Of a stretch of DNA of 64,000 nucleotides, positions 1 to 10,813 are shown in pieces; positions within the stretch are counted from its first letter, which is position 1, and each line of letters opens with the position of its first letter. Made by a program: the position numbers and the translations under genes. Source of the DNA: Phymatolithon calcareum (Eukaryota; Rhodophyta; Florideophyceae; Hapalidiales); the NCBI GenBank assembly GCA_977006965.1, contig OZ345363.1, positions 372,001 through 436,000 of the forward strand, written 5' to 3'. Under the pieces are notes generated by a model that did not search any database, was not told the DNA's origin, and was given only the letters and a program-made list of their open reading frames with translations.

Positions 1-255
1 TCCTCTGTATACAACAGTATACGCATGACCTGCTCCATGGGAATCAAGGAGAACGTTGAGCATCTAATCTTAGGTTGTAGTGGACGGACTGTATCAAGAC
101 GCCAGATTATTGGCAGAGTTGGTACTAGAACTTTAGAGGAAATATGCAATGAAAAACCGCTCGAAATACTCACATTAGTGAACAATGAGGGTGTGTTTGA
201 AACATCCCTAAGCACTAACTTTAGTTAACTTTTTGTGCAATAAAGAAAGAAAGAA
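1..255 (+). mobile_element. LINE 3' end (RNase H/zinc-ribbon tail), cut by window edge
   Basis: An open frame runs from base 1 to a stop at 228 and encodes the C-terminal tail of a non-LTR retrotransposon polyprotein. Diagnostic pieces are VEHLILGCSGRTVSRR and EEICNEKPLEIL, which recur at 18.6, 35.4 and 60.8 kb, the last directly after an RNase H domain. The family's C-x2-C-x9-H-x4-C ribbon has lost its first Cys here (Arg instead). The 3' UTR ends GCAATAAAGAAAGAAAGAA near 255, the tail shared by the other copies. Only the 3' end is inside the window, so total length is unknown. Confidence 0.75.
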
Positions 256-280
256 CGGCTAGTGAATACCGTTTAAATAA

Positions 281-381
281 AAAAGTAAATGAAAACATAG
301 TGAGCGACAAATGAACGTTGCTTGGTGACAGTTGGCGCAATAGTAACGTTTTGGGTGTTCGATGTCTGGAAACCTTTGCAT
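281..381. repeat. dispersed repeat, copy 1 of 2
   Basis: About 100 bp containing CATAGTGAGCGACA and GAACGTTGCTTGGT, matched in the same orientation at 2379-2475 with scattered substitutions and one small indel. No coding potential is seen. It lies directly after the LINE tail, so it may be the flank of an older element. Confidence 0.6.
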
Positions 382-509
382 AGGAGCCGCGATTTTGATC
401 AATTCTTGAGAAATCCCCTCCGGCTGCTCGTTGTAGACTTTGGTGCTGCAGTATTTATCATTCGTCTTCGTTGACGCTTATACAATGATTTAAAATACTC
501 GAAAATAAT

Positions 510-560
510 CGAACGTTTAAAACGTTCTTTATTTTTAAAAAAACGTTTTTTAAACGTTCG
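510..560. repeat. AT-rich hairpin
   Basis: Arms CGAACGTTTAAAACGTT (510-526) and AACGTTTTTTAAACGTTCG (542-560) are inverted copies around a T/A-rich loop. A related CGAACGTTTC stretch recurs at about 786. This could be the end of a small MITE-like element, but no terminal pair or target duplication was found. Confidence 0.4.
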
Positions 561-953
561 AAATAAATTCTCGATCATACCGTCCTTGGTCCCCGGCGAT
601 GCAACCCGGCGTATCCTTCCTCCCCGACCACGTTTCTCTCGGGCTGTTGACTGGCTCGCGGTCAGACAATGGGTCGGAAGCAAAGCGGAATCTGGCGTTC
701 TTTCGAAAAAGTGACACCAGCTTTGCTTTCCAACCCAAGGACTGTAATGAAAATGTGATATGATGCACTACACGTGTTATTTTTTCGAACGTTTCTTGAA
801 CGCTAGAATTAAAAAACGTTTTTTAAAGTTTTATTTTTTTTAAAAAAATCATTGCATATTGAAGCTGCAGTGATTGCGGAAACATTGCACTTCCACCTTA
901 CACTGAAGTTCCCGTAACGCAACTAAGATAATTTACGTGGGAGGACCCGTTAC

Positions 954-1042
954 CTGTGCTCAGCATGGGAAACTTGAGCATTGCTGGTGCAATCACCGCC
1001 CCGCTGTTGTCATCCGGAATCTCCGTCTTCCTCTTCAAATCA
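954..1042. repeat. direct repeat, unit 1
   Basis: About 90 bp, from CTGTGCTCAGCA to the TCTTCAA stretch, repeated at 1312-1403 with a few substitutions. The 270 bp between the units is unrelated to either. A short reading frame crosses it, but it does not extend into both units and is not called. Confidence 0.65.
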
Positions 1043-1311
1043 ATGCCATCATATTTTATCACAACGCAAGAATCACCATTTTACAGCAACGCTGATCATA
1101 ACACCCAAGTGTCTACTCAACCGGTGGAAGGAAAACTTTGTTGAAGTCAACATAGGTTTTCTTCCAGACAAGAGATTCCTGCTGTAAATTAATGAGTACT
1201 CTATGATTCAACTTGTTCGTCGACATATGCGCACATATTATGCCGTTCAAGTGGATAACAAAGATCTCCTTTCCTATAATATGCAAGGGCTCTGACGGGA
1301 AAGACCAGTCG

Positions 1312-1403
1312 CTGTGCTCAGCAAGGGAAACTTGAGCATTGCTGGTGCAATTACCGCCCCGCTGTTGTCATCCGGAATCGTTCTATTCCTCTTCAATTCC
1401 ACA
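1312..1403. repeat. direct repeat, unit 2
   Basis: Second copy of the 954-1042 unit. The match ends near CTCTTCAAT. From here to about 2100 I see no gene, only short unsupported frames. Confidence 0.65.
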
Positions 1404-2107
1404 CGGTCACCTTATTATTTGAAATGGGCACGCAGGTGTAACTTTGACTTCTGTGGAGAGGACTGATGATTTCCATCAAAAATAATAATAATATTTTCTA
1501 AACAATTGTTTCGTTATTGGCACGGATGTGAAAGGGATATGGGCATCGACTTCAAGATGCGTACATCTCGTTGATGCGTGTCTTCCAGAGTCAGATATTT
1601 AATTCGGACGAGAACAAAGCATTTTAAGAATTAACTCTAATCTTGTGTGCTAGTCGCGGCCTAAACTATGTATACTCTGGACATGAAAAAATCAAAGAAA
1701 GCTCAAACAAAACATACTTCCTCTAGAGCGATGGAGCAGCAGCTCGCTATGAGATATGTTAATGGCGGATGAGCTCTGCTCGTTCGAGCCAGTACACCCA
1801 TGATCGTCAGAGCTCATAGACTCACCGTTCTTCTTCTTCCTAGAAAAAGAGATCCTTTACTATCCACTTCAACAGCGCACTATGTTTGTATCTGTCCGCG
1901 AACATGTTGAATCATAGGTACCCATTAATCTACAGCAGGGATCTTTTGTATGAAAGGAAACCTATATTGACTTCAACAGAGCTTTCCATCCACTGTTTGA
2001 GTAAACCGTTGAGTGTCGTGATCAGCGTTGAGCCAAATGGAGATTCTTGTTTTGACCTATGTCTTTTGCCTAGTTCCCGCTGTTGCAGAAAGTTGTTTCT
2101 TTCATTC

Positions 2108-2265
2108 ATTCTTTATTTATTGCAGGATACAGTATCTGAGTTACGCAAAGGGTGCTGTACGTTACGCAACATCCAGGGGGACCCTAAGATGCTCCTGAAC
2201 TTGAACCATTCTGGGTACTCGCGTAACTGCTTTCCTCTGGCGTGCCCTAGAGAGTGAACCTGTTC
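2108..2265 (-). mobile_element. family-A SINE/LINE-end-like element
   Basis: On the minus strand this reads GAAAGCAGTTACGCGAGTACCC, a partly degenerate body, then TGCAATAAATAAAGAATGAA. The same body occurs at 7640-7790 (minus), 18126-18308 and 33871-34493 (plus), where target duplications prove insertion. The AATAAA(G)AA tail resembles that of the LINE at 1-255, suggesting mobilisation by the same machinery (inference). Confidence 0.55.
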
Positions 2266-2378
2266 ACAGGACATCGCCAGTAACGCAAGCAGGCAAGTAT
2301 GATTCACTGCTGACTACGACATGGGTGCACGGTGTGACTCACATTCAGCATTCGGTCAACTCCTGGTGACTGCTTACA

Positions 2379-2475
2379 AAGAAAGTAACCGAAAACATAG
2401 CGAGCGACAGGCGAACGTTGCTTGGTCACTAGAGTAACGTTTGGGGTGTTCGATATCTGTGAACCTGTGCTTTTA
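2379..2475. repeat. dispersed repeat, copy 2 of 2
   Basis: Partner of 281-381, same orientation, sharing GAACGTTGCTTGGT and GGTGTTCGAT. From 2476 to 3143 no gene, RNA or clear repeat is recognised. Confidence 0.6.
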
Positions 2476-3143
2476 AGCGCGTTTACGATTGACAAATCCG
2501 TCGTCCGGCGCAGAAGCATTGGTCGAATACACAGAGAGTAGGAACATTTCTTTTCTCCCCCATCCCGTCTCGGTACTGGAAGCCGAGCAGGCTCGACGTA
2601 ACCTCGGTTCTTCAGATGGGGCCCTTGTGACCTGAAGAGCTCTCGGACCCTTCGCTAGGCGGCATCACCACGCTCTACGAGAGAACTCATGTACTAAAAC
2701 ATTAGAAAACGCATACGAATCGGTATTTGTTCACTGGGGAACACAAGATATTTGCCTACGTCGTCACTGGCCCCTATCCGTACTCAAATTTCTGAACAAT
2801 GACAATGTGTTACAGAACACATTCAGAGCTCATCTTGCGTGTGAGTGATCTTTCCGCATGAAAGAAAGAAGGACATTTGCATTCGAGTCTCGGTTGCCAA
2901 CTGCTGCATTCTGCATCCGTTCACCGACGCTAACGCTGTAGGATAAGAGAGCTACACTGGTTGCTTGCATGCGCATTCTATCTTAATATGACGGCATAGT
3001 GCCGCACTGATGATAGGGCCCTCCTATGACACTTTTTACTGATATCATCTGCGTTCGCTGTAAATATGTAATATTGTCCCTTGGTACTGTAACCGGAAAA
3101 AACTCATGTAGTGGGCGAAGATGTGCCATGATCCTTCGTCCAT

Positions 3144-3932
3144 CTAGGAAAACGACCTAGCTCTTCCCCGTTTAAACACCTGCAACGCATCTTTAGTAGC
3201 AACATCGCCATGGCAGGGAATGAGAGTTGTAAACTCAACTTGTTCTACGGCGTCCAGTGCTGTCTGAAAACCGTCATTATCCTTGACGCTGAATACCTTC
3301 ATGAGCTTTTTGAAAATCTTGTGAGCCATAAAGTCGACCACCTTTGTCCCAAACGGAATGTCATTCGTAAAGTTCATAATAAGATCAGTAGTAAGCAACG
3401 TTTTTGTGGGAACATGAAAGAACATTGTTTCATTGAGCACCGAAAGACTCCCAATGTAGAACTGCTTAATACTGCCGTTTTCGTCAGCGTACGAAGGGTG
3501 CGGTACATTTTCGGCGCTCAATTCATCGGAAAACGGAACATCTGGGCGTTTAGCCATCAACCCTGGAGGAGACAGGAACGCAGCGTTTGGGTAGTGCTTC
3601 TTCCAGTGCACCAGAAAGCTGACGTGCTGATCATTCGGAGCCACGACTGCGGACACAGTGCCAAGGGCATCGATGGCCTGTTTGATTGGGGCGTCGATAG
3701 GGAGCGGTGAGTGAATGAAGAGTCGATTATCGGGGAGGCGAATGACAGTGGTCTTGGCACCAGCATCTAGACCGCCATTCACATAGCCGCGTTCGATGAC
3801 CCAGACGTTTTCGTGGATTTGTCGGAGAACCTCAGATGTCCGGTTATGCCAGGCTCCGGGGGTGTTTCGAACCCTGGAGTCATGCTTGTGAAGTGCGCCG
3901 AACTGATCGTCGCCTCTAGGTTGATTCCTCAT
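3144..3932 (-). CDS. DUF4336 family protein (metallo-beta-lactamase-like fold)
   Basis: About 262 residues from the first in-frame ATG at 3932. The frame extends upstream to 3992 but without another ATG. The body follows the DUF4336 pattern: NVWVIERG near the start, TTVIRLPDNRLFIHSPLPI, VVAPNDQHVSFLVHW, a FLSPPGL segment, a FFHVPTKTLLTTDLIMN segment, and a late IPCHGDVA. Histidines and aspartates of NDQH, TTDLI and CHGD sit where lactamase-fold proteins place metal ligands. The family is common in cyanobacteria, algae and fungi; its substrate is unknown. Length is close to complete and there is no sign of an intron. No transit peptide is obvious. Family call is firm, function is not. Confidence 0.8.
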   Translation of the reverse strand: MRNQPRGDDQFGALHKHDSRVRNTPGAWHNRTSEVLRQIHENVWVIERGYVNGGLDAGAKTTVIRLPDNRLFIHSPLPIDAPIKQAIDALGTVSAVVAPNDQHVSFLVHWKKHYPNAAFLSPPGLMAKRPDVPFSDELSAENVPHPSYADENGSIKQFYIGSLSVLNETMFFHVPTKTLLTTDLIMNFTNDIPFGTKVVDFMAHKIFKKLMKVFSVKDNDGFQTALDAVEQVEFTTLIPCHGDVATKDALQVFKRGRARSFS

Positions 3933-3992
3933 TGATGCGATTGTCGGATGGCGTTCTGCAGAACGTTTTTGGAGCTCTACTGGTCTCGGCAA

Positions 3993-4979
3993 GGGGAGCC
4001 CGAGAGTATTTCAGCAGGGGATAGCAATATATATTACTATCCCCTGATTTCAGTTCCTTCATATTTTGATTCGTTCTGCATACAGGGGGAACAACAATGC
4101 AGAATTTCTACAATACTTTTCAGGTTGTGCTAGTTAACACTACCGGTGTTGTGATTGGCACAAGACGAAGTTGGCAACCAACTCAAAGGGGATTTTTGGC
4201 AACGGGGGCCTCGCAGATCCGCAATCTACAATTGACGCCGAATTAATTGTCAGGGAGCTATGCTTCGGAGGCGTGGCTGAAGACAGATCGGGAGATTGAC
4301 TTTTAAGTCTTTCCCCGACCAGTTGTACAATCCTTTACCACCGGTTATTCGAAACACTAAGAGTGCAACCATTGGTGGCAATTGTCGGTATCCATCTCCA
4401 GAGGTTCTACTATGCTTTGAACAGCGTCTTCACTTCGATGCCCACTCTGTGGTGCGACGAAATCACAATCCTGCGTCAAAAACGAGAAATTCGCTGCGGG
4501 GATACTAAAAGTTGTTTCCGTATCCCTTCTGCGACATGTCGCAGAAGTTTCTACGATCTTTGCCCATGCGAGTCTCCTAACACTACGGGTTCTATGATTG
4601 GTCACATTCGGGCAACTCTGTTTGGGTTTTTTTGGTAATAAAATGTTATGCTTTATAATATTTTCGCATTTTCTCTATTGGTAGAATATTTTTTTAAAAT
4701 AATGATGAAAACTGCAGTTCACACATGTGTGAAATATGTAAATAGTTGTGCTGGAATGGACAATGGACCAGTCGGGGCCAACTTCCCCTCCTCCGCTGAA
4801 TAATATGCATATTAATATATATATATGCATAATATTATAATATCAGATCACCAATGCTGCGACCCGAATCATCGTGAGCCAACACCTCAAGTTCGCGCCC
4901 GATCCCCTGGGCAATAAACACAACGTCAACCTCGCCGTCCAAGCGCAGTCCGCGCCTGAACATACGACCATGTAGTCTC
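3993..4979. other. intergenic, no supported gene
   Basis: Holds a degenerate direct repeat: AACACTACCGGTGTTGTGATTGG near 4137 shares its AACACTAC and TGATTGG blocks with a copy near 4579. The left copy lies upstream of the DUF4336 gene and carries an ATTGG (reverse CCAAT) core, so it could be promoter material. From 4640 to 4850 the DNA is AT-rich with a TATATATA tract. Overlapping short frames near 4300-4640 on both strands are unsupported. Confidence 0.4.
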
Positions 4980-5729
4980 TCAATGCGCGTGCGGCCCAAG
5001 CGCACCACTCGCCTCCACCCGACGCACCAGATCGCACATGAGTGCGTTCTCTGTCTCCAATTCCACCTTCTCCTTCTCCAGCATGGCCAATCTCTCGCGT
5101 TGCTTGGTCCTGCACCTCTCCACGCTCGCCCGATTCTTCACCCGTCTCTGTGTCCTTCTCATTTTCTCCAGGTCTGCACTATTCACACTCATCGCCCCGT
5201 TTCCCACTATCATCTGTCTGGTGAAGGAAGAACCGACTGCCGGCGCGACATCGCGTCTGGCCGTAGCTGCCGCGGCAGCTGCGCGGCGCTTAGCGCGACG
5301 CTCTTTCGCAGTTTCCTTACACGGCAGCGGGCGCTGCGATGGTGGCAGAAACGGTGCAGTCGGTGGCGCGAATGGCAGCGCCACAATTTCACCGGCCACT
5401 TCCGCAGTGCTAGGTAGACGGGGCGGTGGCGCCGCTTGCAGAGCGAGGCGCTGAGTGGATCTGCCAGCATGCAGCGGTGGATGCATTGGCCTCGGCGGTG
5501 AAGAAGGCATTCGCGGCAAGGTCGAGAGAGACGGTATCGGGGGCAGTAATGATGGACGCCTCGACTTCACGTTGTCGGCTGCAGTGAAGAGCTCAGCCCA
5601 ATCATCTATCCCGCGTGGAGAAGGCTCGGACGACGTTGAGAGATCAGCAGGAGGAGTGCTATCAGCGGTACCGAGCGCGAGCGGGCGCGGCGCACGAGAA
5701 TGGTGCTGCCCAAAGTACGAGGTGTGCAT
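4980..5729 (-). CDS. bZIP transcription factor
   Basis: 249 residues from the ATG at 5729. The first 150 are low-complexity, rich in Pro/Ser/Ala, with several arginine patches (KERRAKRRAAAAAATARR). The bZIP lies near residues 190-240: a basic region with the invariant N-x7-R (NRASVERCR) in RRTQRRVKNRASVERCRTKQ, then heptad leucines in LAMLEKEKVELETENALM. It should dimerise, enter the nucleus and bind DNA; the target is unknown. The zipper is short and the protein stops 15 residues later. The +1 frame stays open about 45 codons beyond this stop with protein-like composition, so the true C-terminus may be joined by a small intron or frameshift. GC-rich coding sequence contrasts with AT-rich flanks. 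Confidence 0.85.
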   Translation of the reverse strand: MHTSYFGQHHSRAPRPLALGTADSTPPADLSTSSEPSPRGIDDWAELFTAADNVKSRRPSLLPPIPSLSTLPRMPSSPPRPMHPPLHAGRSTQRLALQAAPPPRLPSTAEVAGEIVALPFAPPTAPFLPPSQRPLPCKETAKERRAKRRAAAAAATARRDVAPAVGSSFTRQMIVGNGAMSVNSADLEKMRRTQRRVKNRASVERCRTKQRERLAMLEKEKVELETENALMCDLVRRVEASGALGPHAH

Positions 5730-7382
5730 TGGAACAGACTGTATTGATGAGGTGCAATCGGGCGTTCTGGGGTGCTGAACTAATCGTCGATGCTGAGTCA
5801 GCGTCGGCTTTTATGCGGCCCGATGTGGCAAGGGGGCGGATTTTTAACGAGTTCAGTGGCAAATTTGTGCTCTGGCGATATGCTGATCCACGAATTTGCG
5901 TAATCAGTGATACCTGGATCGTGGAGCTTGGGCAGTGCGAGAGCGCGCGCATATGTCACATGGGCAATTTTCTTTTACGCATCGGTCTGTGATCTGGTCG
6001 GAGGAGAAATAATTTCAAGCCAAGAAATGATGATGCTGTGAATTTAATTTTCGTGGGCACGCGATGCTCTGTTCTAGGCTCTACGTGAAGTACATTCCCA
6101 AGATGGACAAGAGTTTCGCAATACTAAAAAATTGTCGCTAGTCCCACCGCGATTGCGGAGATTGAGACGGTGTGGGAGGGGAACTGGTATCCAACCCGAC
6201 GCGGTGTAGCGCTTCGAATCTTACAAGTTTGGAAAACACGTGATGCGGCGTTGAATTTATATTTCTCGAGCGGGCGCTATTCATTTTGTTGGTGCTCCTG
6301 CAAGGTTGGCAATATTTCCTTATTGTGAACGCATTGGCCTGAAGACCGGGGAATATGGGGCAACGTGTTTTCGCTCTCCGTACCTAAGGCTCACTATGGG
6401 GCACGTTGTCTGTCCTGTAGGGGCGGATGGCCTGCGCGACGAATATGCGAAATGGAAAAAGACACGACGGGGAGAAGCGTTCAAATGTGGCCCACATTTA
6501 CTAATAACTCGGGGATGACGTAAGTGGCGAATGTGCGGTCGAAGGCGAACTGCCGTGATACCGAGTCGGCTTCTGCATCTGGATGCGTAAAGAAAACGAT
6601 CACGGAATCTTTATGATTATCGCAAACCAATCCATTACCAGAAATCAACCAAAGGGGCTGGCGCCATCTCTCCGACTCCTATATGGGAGGCTGTGCTGGT
6701 CCATCGCCGTAATTCTTACAGGTATGTCTCGTTTTCGCTTCTCGTCGGGGCTTCCATCGGTGGATTTCGGAAGCGCAGCACTGGTTCTCACGTCGCCGTA
6801 CACCACATCCGTGGGCCATATCCGTGGACAAGCAGCAATGGCGACCTTGCGACGGGCGCGCACCTTATTTTTGGCACTGTGTCGATTTTGTCACGGTTGT
6901 TCTTGAGCAACGAGGTAATTGGCAGTTAAAGGGACGTATTGCTGAGCGTGAATGAACGGCGAAGAAGAAATATTGACTGATATGCTGTAGGCCGCGAGGT
7001 TGGCCGTACTGGGAAAGCGCACAATATGCGAGGCCACTGCCCGACGGGCGCCAAGGGGAGATTTTACCTACGTGATCTAATCCGTGCAACTAATTGCCTG
7101 CAATGTGTGTCAGTCTTGGAGTAGTCGGACGACAAGTTCGGGAACCGTAGAACTTCCGAACAGGAAAATGAATTTCCCAGACCCTCACCACCCAGCCACT
7201 GAATAGTGAGATCGATTGTAAATACTCTTCACGGTAACTGTGCTTCTCGACTACCTTTATTACAAATATAAAATAGAGAAAACCCGTCATGTCTGTAACT
7301 GTTTCCTATATGAGTTGCAGAGCCGCGAACGAGTTGGTCCTTCCCTTATTGAGTCTTCGGTATCGCACAAATTGGGTACACG
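5730..7382. other. intergenic, no supported gene
   Basis: Upstream of the bZIP gene. Open frames on both strands at 6580-6930 overlap each other and have no recognisable motif. I see no RNA gene or repeat family member here. Confidence 0.4.
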
Positions 7383-7414
7383 TAGAGTGAGCGCATGATC
7401 ATGCGCTCACTCTA
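7383..7414. repeat. perfect 32-bp palindrome
   Basis: Left arm TAGAGTGAGCGCATGA (7383-7398) is followed at once by its exact reverse complement (7399-7414), with no spacer. As RNA it would form a cruciform-type stem with no loop; as DNA it is a symmetric site. No neighbouring gene explains it. Confidence 0.9.
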
Positions 7415-7639
7415 GGACCGTTGAAGTACTTACATGACTGAACTATGAAGTGGATGTCGAGCGGAAAACGTCGTCGCTTTCCATTCAACAACCCATTCAT
7501 TGATCAGTCATGCAAGGACCTCAACGGCTTTTCCATGCCACAGATCCCCACCGTTTGAATGTCCGCTTGTCCGACAAATTGCTGTTGAGAATCTGCACAG
7601 CCAGAACAACGTAGCCTCTTGTTATCAATCATATCCTTT

Positions 7640-7790
7640 GCTGAACTTTCTTTGTTTTCTTGCAGGATTTCTGAGTTTCACAGAAGCACTCCACATCCAG
7701 GGAGCCTTTAAGACGATCCTAACCTTGATCCCATTCGGCATACTTGCGTATCTGCTTCCCTAGAGTACTCCAGCACACCACTACAGGGCT
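7640..7790 (-). mobile_element. family-A element, diverged copy
   Basis: On the minus strand: TGTAGTGGTGTGCTGGAG, GGGAAGCAGATACGCAAGTA, then GGATGTGGAGTGC and a GCAAGAAAACAAAGAAAG tail. These blocks match the family-A copies at 18126 and 33871 in order. No flanking duplication could be fixed. The following 7791-8554 holds no supported gene. Confidence 0.5.
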
Positions 7791-8554
7791 GAAATCTGAG
7801 TCCCCTTGGCGGACGATAAATTAATCGTTGTGTGTGCAAGGTCTCTGACCACCGACAGCCGATGAACACTGTTGCAGACTGGGTAGTAGGGCACTATATC
7901 ATTCTCTTTCTTACAGTGGTGATAAGTTGCAGAGAGAGAAGTACAGTTAAAGAAATATCATGCCCCATGATGGTGAGGTGTAGCAGAGTCATCGCTCCTC
8001 CATACCAGACTCAGCATCTTCTCTCGAGTCTGACTTATACCATTAGCACTCCATATGCCAGGACGCGAAGATACATTGCACACATGTGCCAAGATACTAC
8101 GTTACAACGCAATCAGAATAGCCAGCCCTATGGTAGAAAGTGGCTGTAGGTGTCCTGTCCCGAATAACGGGGCAGGGCAATAATTCGGAGAACAACCCAA
8201 GAATCATGACATTCTCCGTACATGCGACCTGCTGAGCTGCCCTACGGCATGGGAATATTCACACGTTTCGTCTCTATCGCTGGTGCACTCTACTGCCGCC
8301 GTCATCAGAGGGATCGCCCGGTGGATCGGCAAGCATGACAACACGGCACTTCATCCCTCGTGTTCATCAGTACAATCGTGTTTGGAAAGGCCACAATGAC
8401 GCGATAGGCATACGCCTTAAATACTCTCCACGGTCGTCATCGTCAGCTCATAGATATTTCAGTCAATATATTTTGGAGCGGCTCTTCTCAGACTATCTTT
8501 CAAAGTTTTTTACGCAAGAAAATTCAGGATATCAAGCTAGGCCTCATGCTTTAC

Positions 8555-10234
8555 CTACGAATAAACTTGCCCGCAAACAGAGACGCAAATATTTCGCTTT
8601 CGCGCCGAATAGCAAAGATCTGTTATTTCTGGGATCCTGAAATGAACCCTTTCATGACTACAATGGCAAGACATTCGAAGCTCATTCAGCATTTGGGCTT
8701 GAAGTACAGTACTAATGACGTTGCAGTACTCCAAAAACAATGCTTTCCATGAATCATGATCGCCAAACCGCATACGTCTGTAGAAATGACAATCGCAGAC
8801 ACACGCAAACCCTTCGAAGTGCAATTTCTGGAGACGTGGATTGGAAAGCAAGAATCTTCCTATTTCTTGTTTCGTGGGAAGTATAGAGCATTGGAAGTAG
8901 AATTCCTCAAGACAGGTTGATGGTCCAGACAGAAACGAAAACACATTCGTCAACAATTCACGAGCATCGCCATCGAGTGTTCCGCGGAATGAAATATGCA
9001 AAACAGACAGCTTTGAGAGAGATTTCGAAAGAACGTGCCGAAATCTGCCAAAGTGCACTCCTATGTGCGAATTCCATGTCATTCGTTTCAGATTTTGTAG
9101 AGAAGGAATTGCATTGCAAGCACCAGGCCAATCATCACAATCCCTATCAAACAGTTCCAAGGTTGACACTTGCGGACTTAGCACGACCAGAGAGGGGACG
9201 CACTTGTCCATCCATTCGGCAAAGTCCAAACTGACATTCTTGCATCCATGCGCTATTAATCCCAGATACTCGGCGCTGATATCGCAAGCGTACAATCTCA
9301 GCGATTGAAGCTTTGTTCCATATCTGACACACAAACTAGACAATGTTTCTTGTGCGTCTTTTGGGAAGTCTTCAAACTCCAGCTTCGTAATGCTGGGGCA
9401 CTGGTCACCGATTGCGAGTAATCCAAAAGGATTGCAGTTGTATCGAGAACAGGACAGGGACAGATGTTCCAAACTGTTACCAACAGTTGTCCATACCTTC
9501 TCTAGACCATCTGATACCGTCTCGATCTTGAGTGTGAGAGATTTCAACCCAGTGCAGTTAGCTCGGAGAGCTCCAATATCTGAGGCACATAGATGTCTCA
9601 AAGTGAGCTTTAGATTCTTGACAGATCCACTTGTTGCAGACAGAATGTATCTGAGAGGAAAGAAGCCATTATGACTACCATTCTCAGATATTGAGATGGT
9701 GTGAAGGTTGGGGCAATTGTCGAGAAACCGTCTGTGTTGCTTTCCCATAGCACGAGAAATACTGATTTCCTCCAGCCCGCCTCTCGCAGCTGAGACCAAG
9801 GTATAGAATGTATTCCGGGATTCTCGGCGTGCACCGATCACGACGGCACCTTTCGTATTATTCGGACGTTCAACATGGTGTTCCAGAGTTCGAAAAACGT
9901 TCCGCGCGCACGACACCAATGGTTCATCGCAGTTGAGAAGAGTAAACACATCAGCTGGATCGACGAACGAAATCCAATTGTCGCCTCTAGGCTCTCGGCT
10001 TAGGAACCGTATAACATTTAACACAGCATCCTCCGTCAACTTGCACAGAAAACTTTTGCTCTTCTTGGTGCCGGTGGCTATCGAAGGGCCGTTTGATCCT
10101 GGCTGAGAGTCATCGATGGGCAAGATTTGTTCGCTCATCTTCTCTTCAAGAGTTGTTAATTGTTTCATCTTTCTTTCTGTCTCTCGCGGCAGACGATAGG
10201 AAATTCCTGCTGTAGTGAAGCCCTTCTGATTCAT
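8555..10234 (-). CDS. F-box-like/LRR protein, divergent member
   Basis: About 559 residues from the first ATG (10234); the frame is open to 10297 but only with a CTG. An F-box-like segment spans roughly residues 65-125 (LTEDAVLNVIRFLSREPRG, then DPADVFTLLNCDEPLVSCAR). The rest is degenerate leucine-rich repeats of the F-box/AMN1 type, e.g. CPNLHTISISENGS, VKNLKLTLRHL, GLKSLTLKIE, SLEHLSLSCSR. The layout equals that of the three intact paralogues at 19.7, 43.7 and 56.9 kb, but it lacks their MSSPYNLRSRG start and shares little sequence identity. Likely an SCF ubiquitin-ligase substrate receptor; the substrate is unknown. A separate 85-codon frame lies just upstream (10330-10587, minus); I cannot tell whether it is a 5' exon. 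Confidence 0.65.
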   Translation of the reverse strand: MNQKGFTTAGISYRLPRETERKMKQLTTLEEKMSEQILPIDDSQPGSNGPSIATGTKKSKSFLCKLTEDAVLNVIRFLSREPRGDNWISFVDPADVFTLLNCDEPLVSCARNVFRTLEHHVERPNNTKGAVVIGARRESRNTFYTLVSAARGGLEEISISRAMGKQHRRFLDNCPNLHTISISENGSHNGFFPLRYILSATSGSVKNLKLTLRHLCASDIGALRANCTGLKSLTLKIETVSDGLEKVWTTVGNSLEHLSLSCSRYNCNPFGLLAIGDQCPSITKLEFEDFPKDAQETLSSLCVRYGTKLQSLRLYACDISAEYLGLIAHGCKNVSLDFAEWMDKCVPSLVVLSPQVSTLELFDRDCDDWPGACNAIPSLQNLKRMTWNSHIGVHFGRFRHVLSKSLSKLSVLHISFRGTLDGDARELLTNVFSFLSGPSTCLEEFYFQCSILPTKQEIGRFLLSNPRLQKLHFEGFACVCDCHFYRRMRFGDHDSWKALFLEYCNVISTVLQAQMLNELRMSCHCSHERVHFRIPEITDLCYSARKRNICVSVCGQVYS

Positions 10235-10637
10235 GGCATGCTTTTGATCCAGCGCACACAGAACGGAATCATTTCCATGTGCACTGTTGTCCAGCACCGA
10301 AGCATAGCTTTCTAATTTTTTCCAAAAAACTAAATTTCCCTAAGGGACAACAGTGCGTTCCACTTCCGGAGATACTCTCGAGAAAGTGTGGCTACGCTGA
10401 AATTGGGCTCGAAAGAGCAGGAGTTAAGTAAATGAGTGAAAGATTCACGCATTGTGTCCCTCTCTATGGTCACGTCATGTCCATGAGCTGGATATTTGAT
10501 GTAAGAACACACCTCGTGTGGGCAAGCTGTCGTCCGCGCGTCCCAGTGATCTGAAAGATATGCGTCAGTTCTGCGACTACCTATCACGATAGAGCGATGT
10601 ATAACTGGCGTCGCAGATTAACAGACTTGAAGTAATA

Positions 10638-10813
10638 GCTACTTTTCCGTATGGATATTAAGCTCCCCGAAGGTCTGCACTTTGTGCACCTTGAGCTGTT
10701 GTGACATCTACTACAACTCATATCTGTTAAAGTCTACTGTAGCCGTAAGGATGTGGAGTTGTTCTCGGACAACTTCGAAAACCCAAAATAAAGAAAGAAG
10801 AAGCTACTTGTCC
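10638..10813 (+). mobile_element. family-B LINE/SINE-like element with target duplication
   Basis: Body TTAAGCTCCCCGAAGGTCTG through GTAGCCGTAAGGATG, ending AATAAAGAAAGAAGA. It is flanked by AGCTACTTTTCC (10638-10649) and AGCTACTTGTCC (10802-10813), a 12-bp duplication with one mismatch, which marks retroposition. Other copies: 34009-34439, 54360-54560 (minus) and 59335-59495. Confidence 0.75.

Noticed and set aside
4983-5454. Long open frames on the plus strand opposite the bZIP gene
   Set aside because: They are shadows of GC-rich bZIP coding sequence, with low-complexity Ser/Arg content and no motif.
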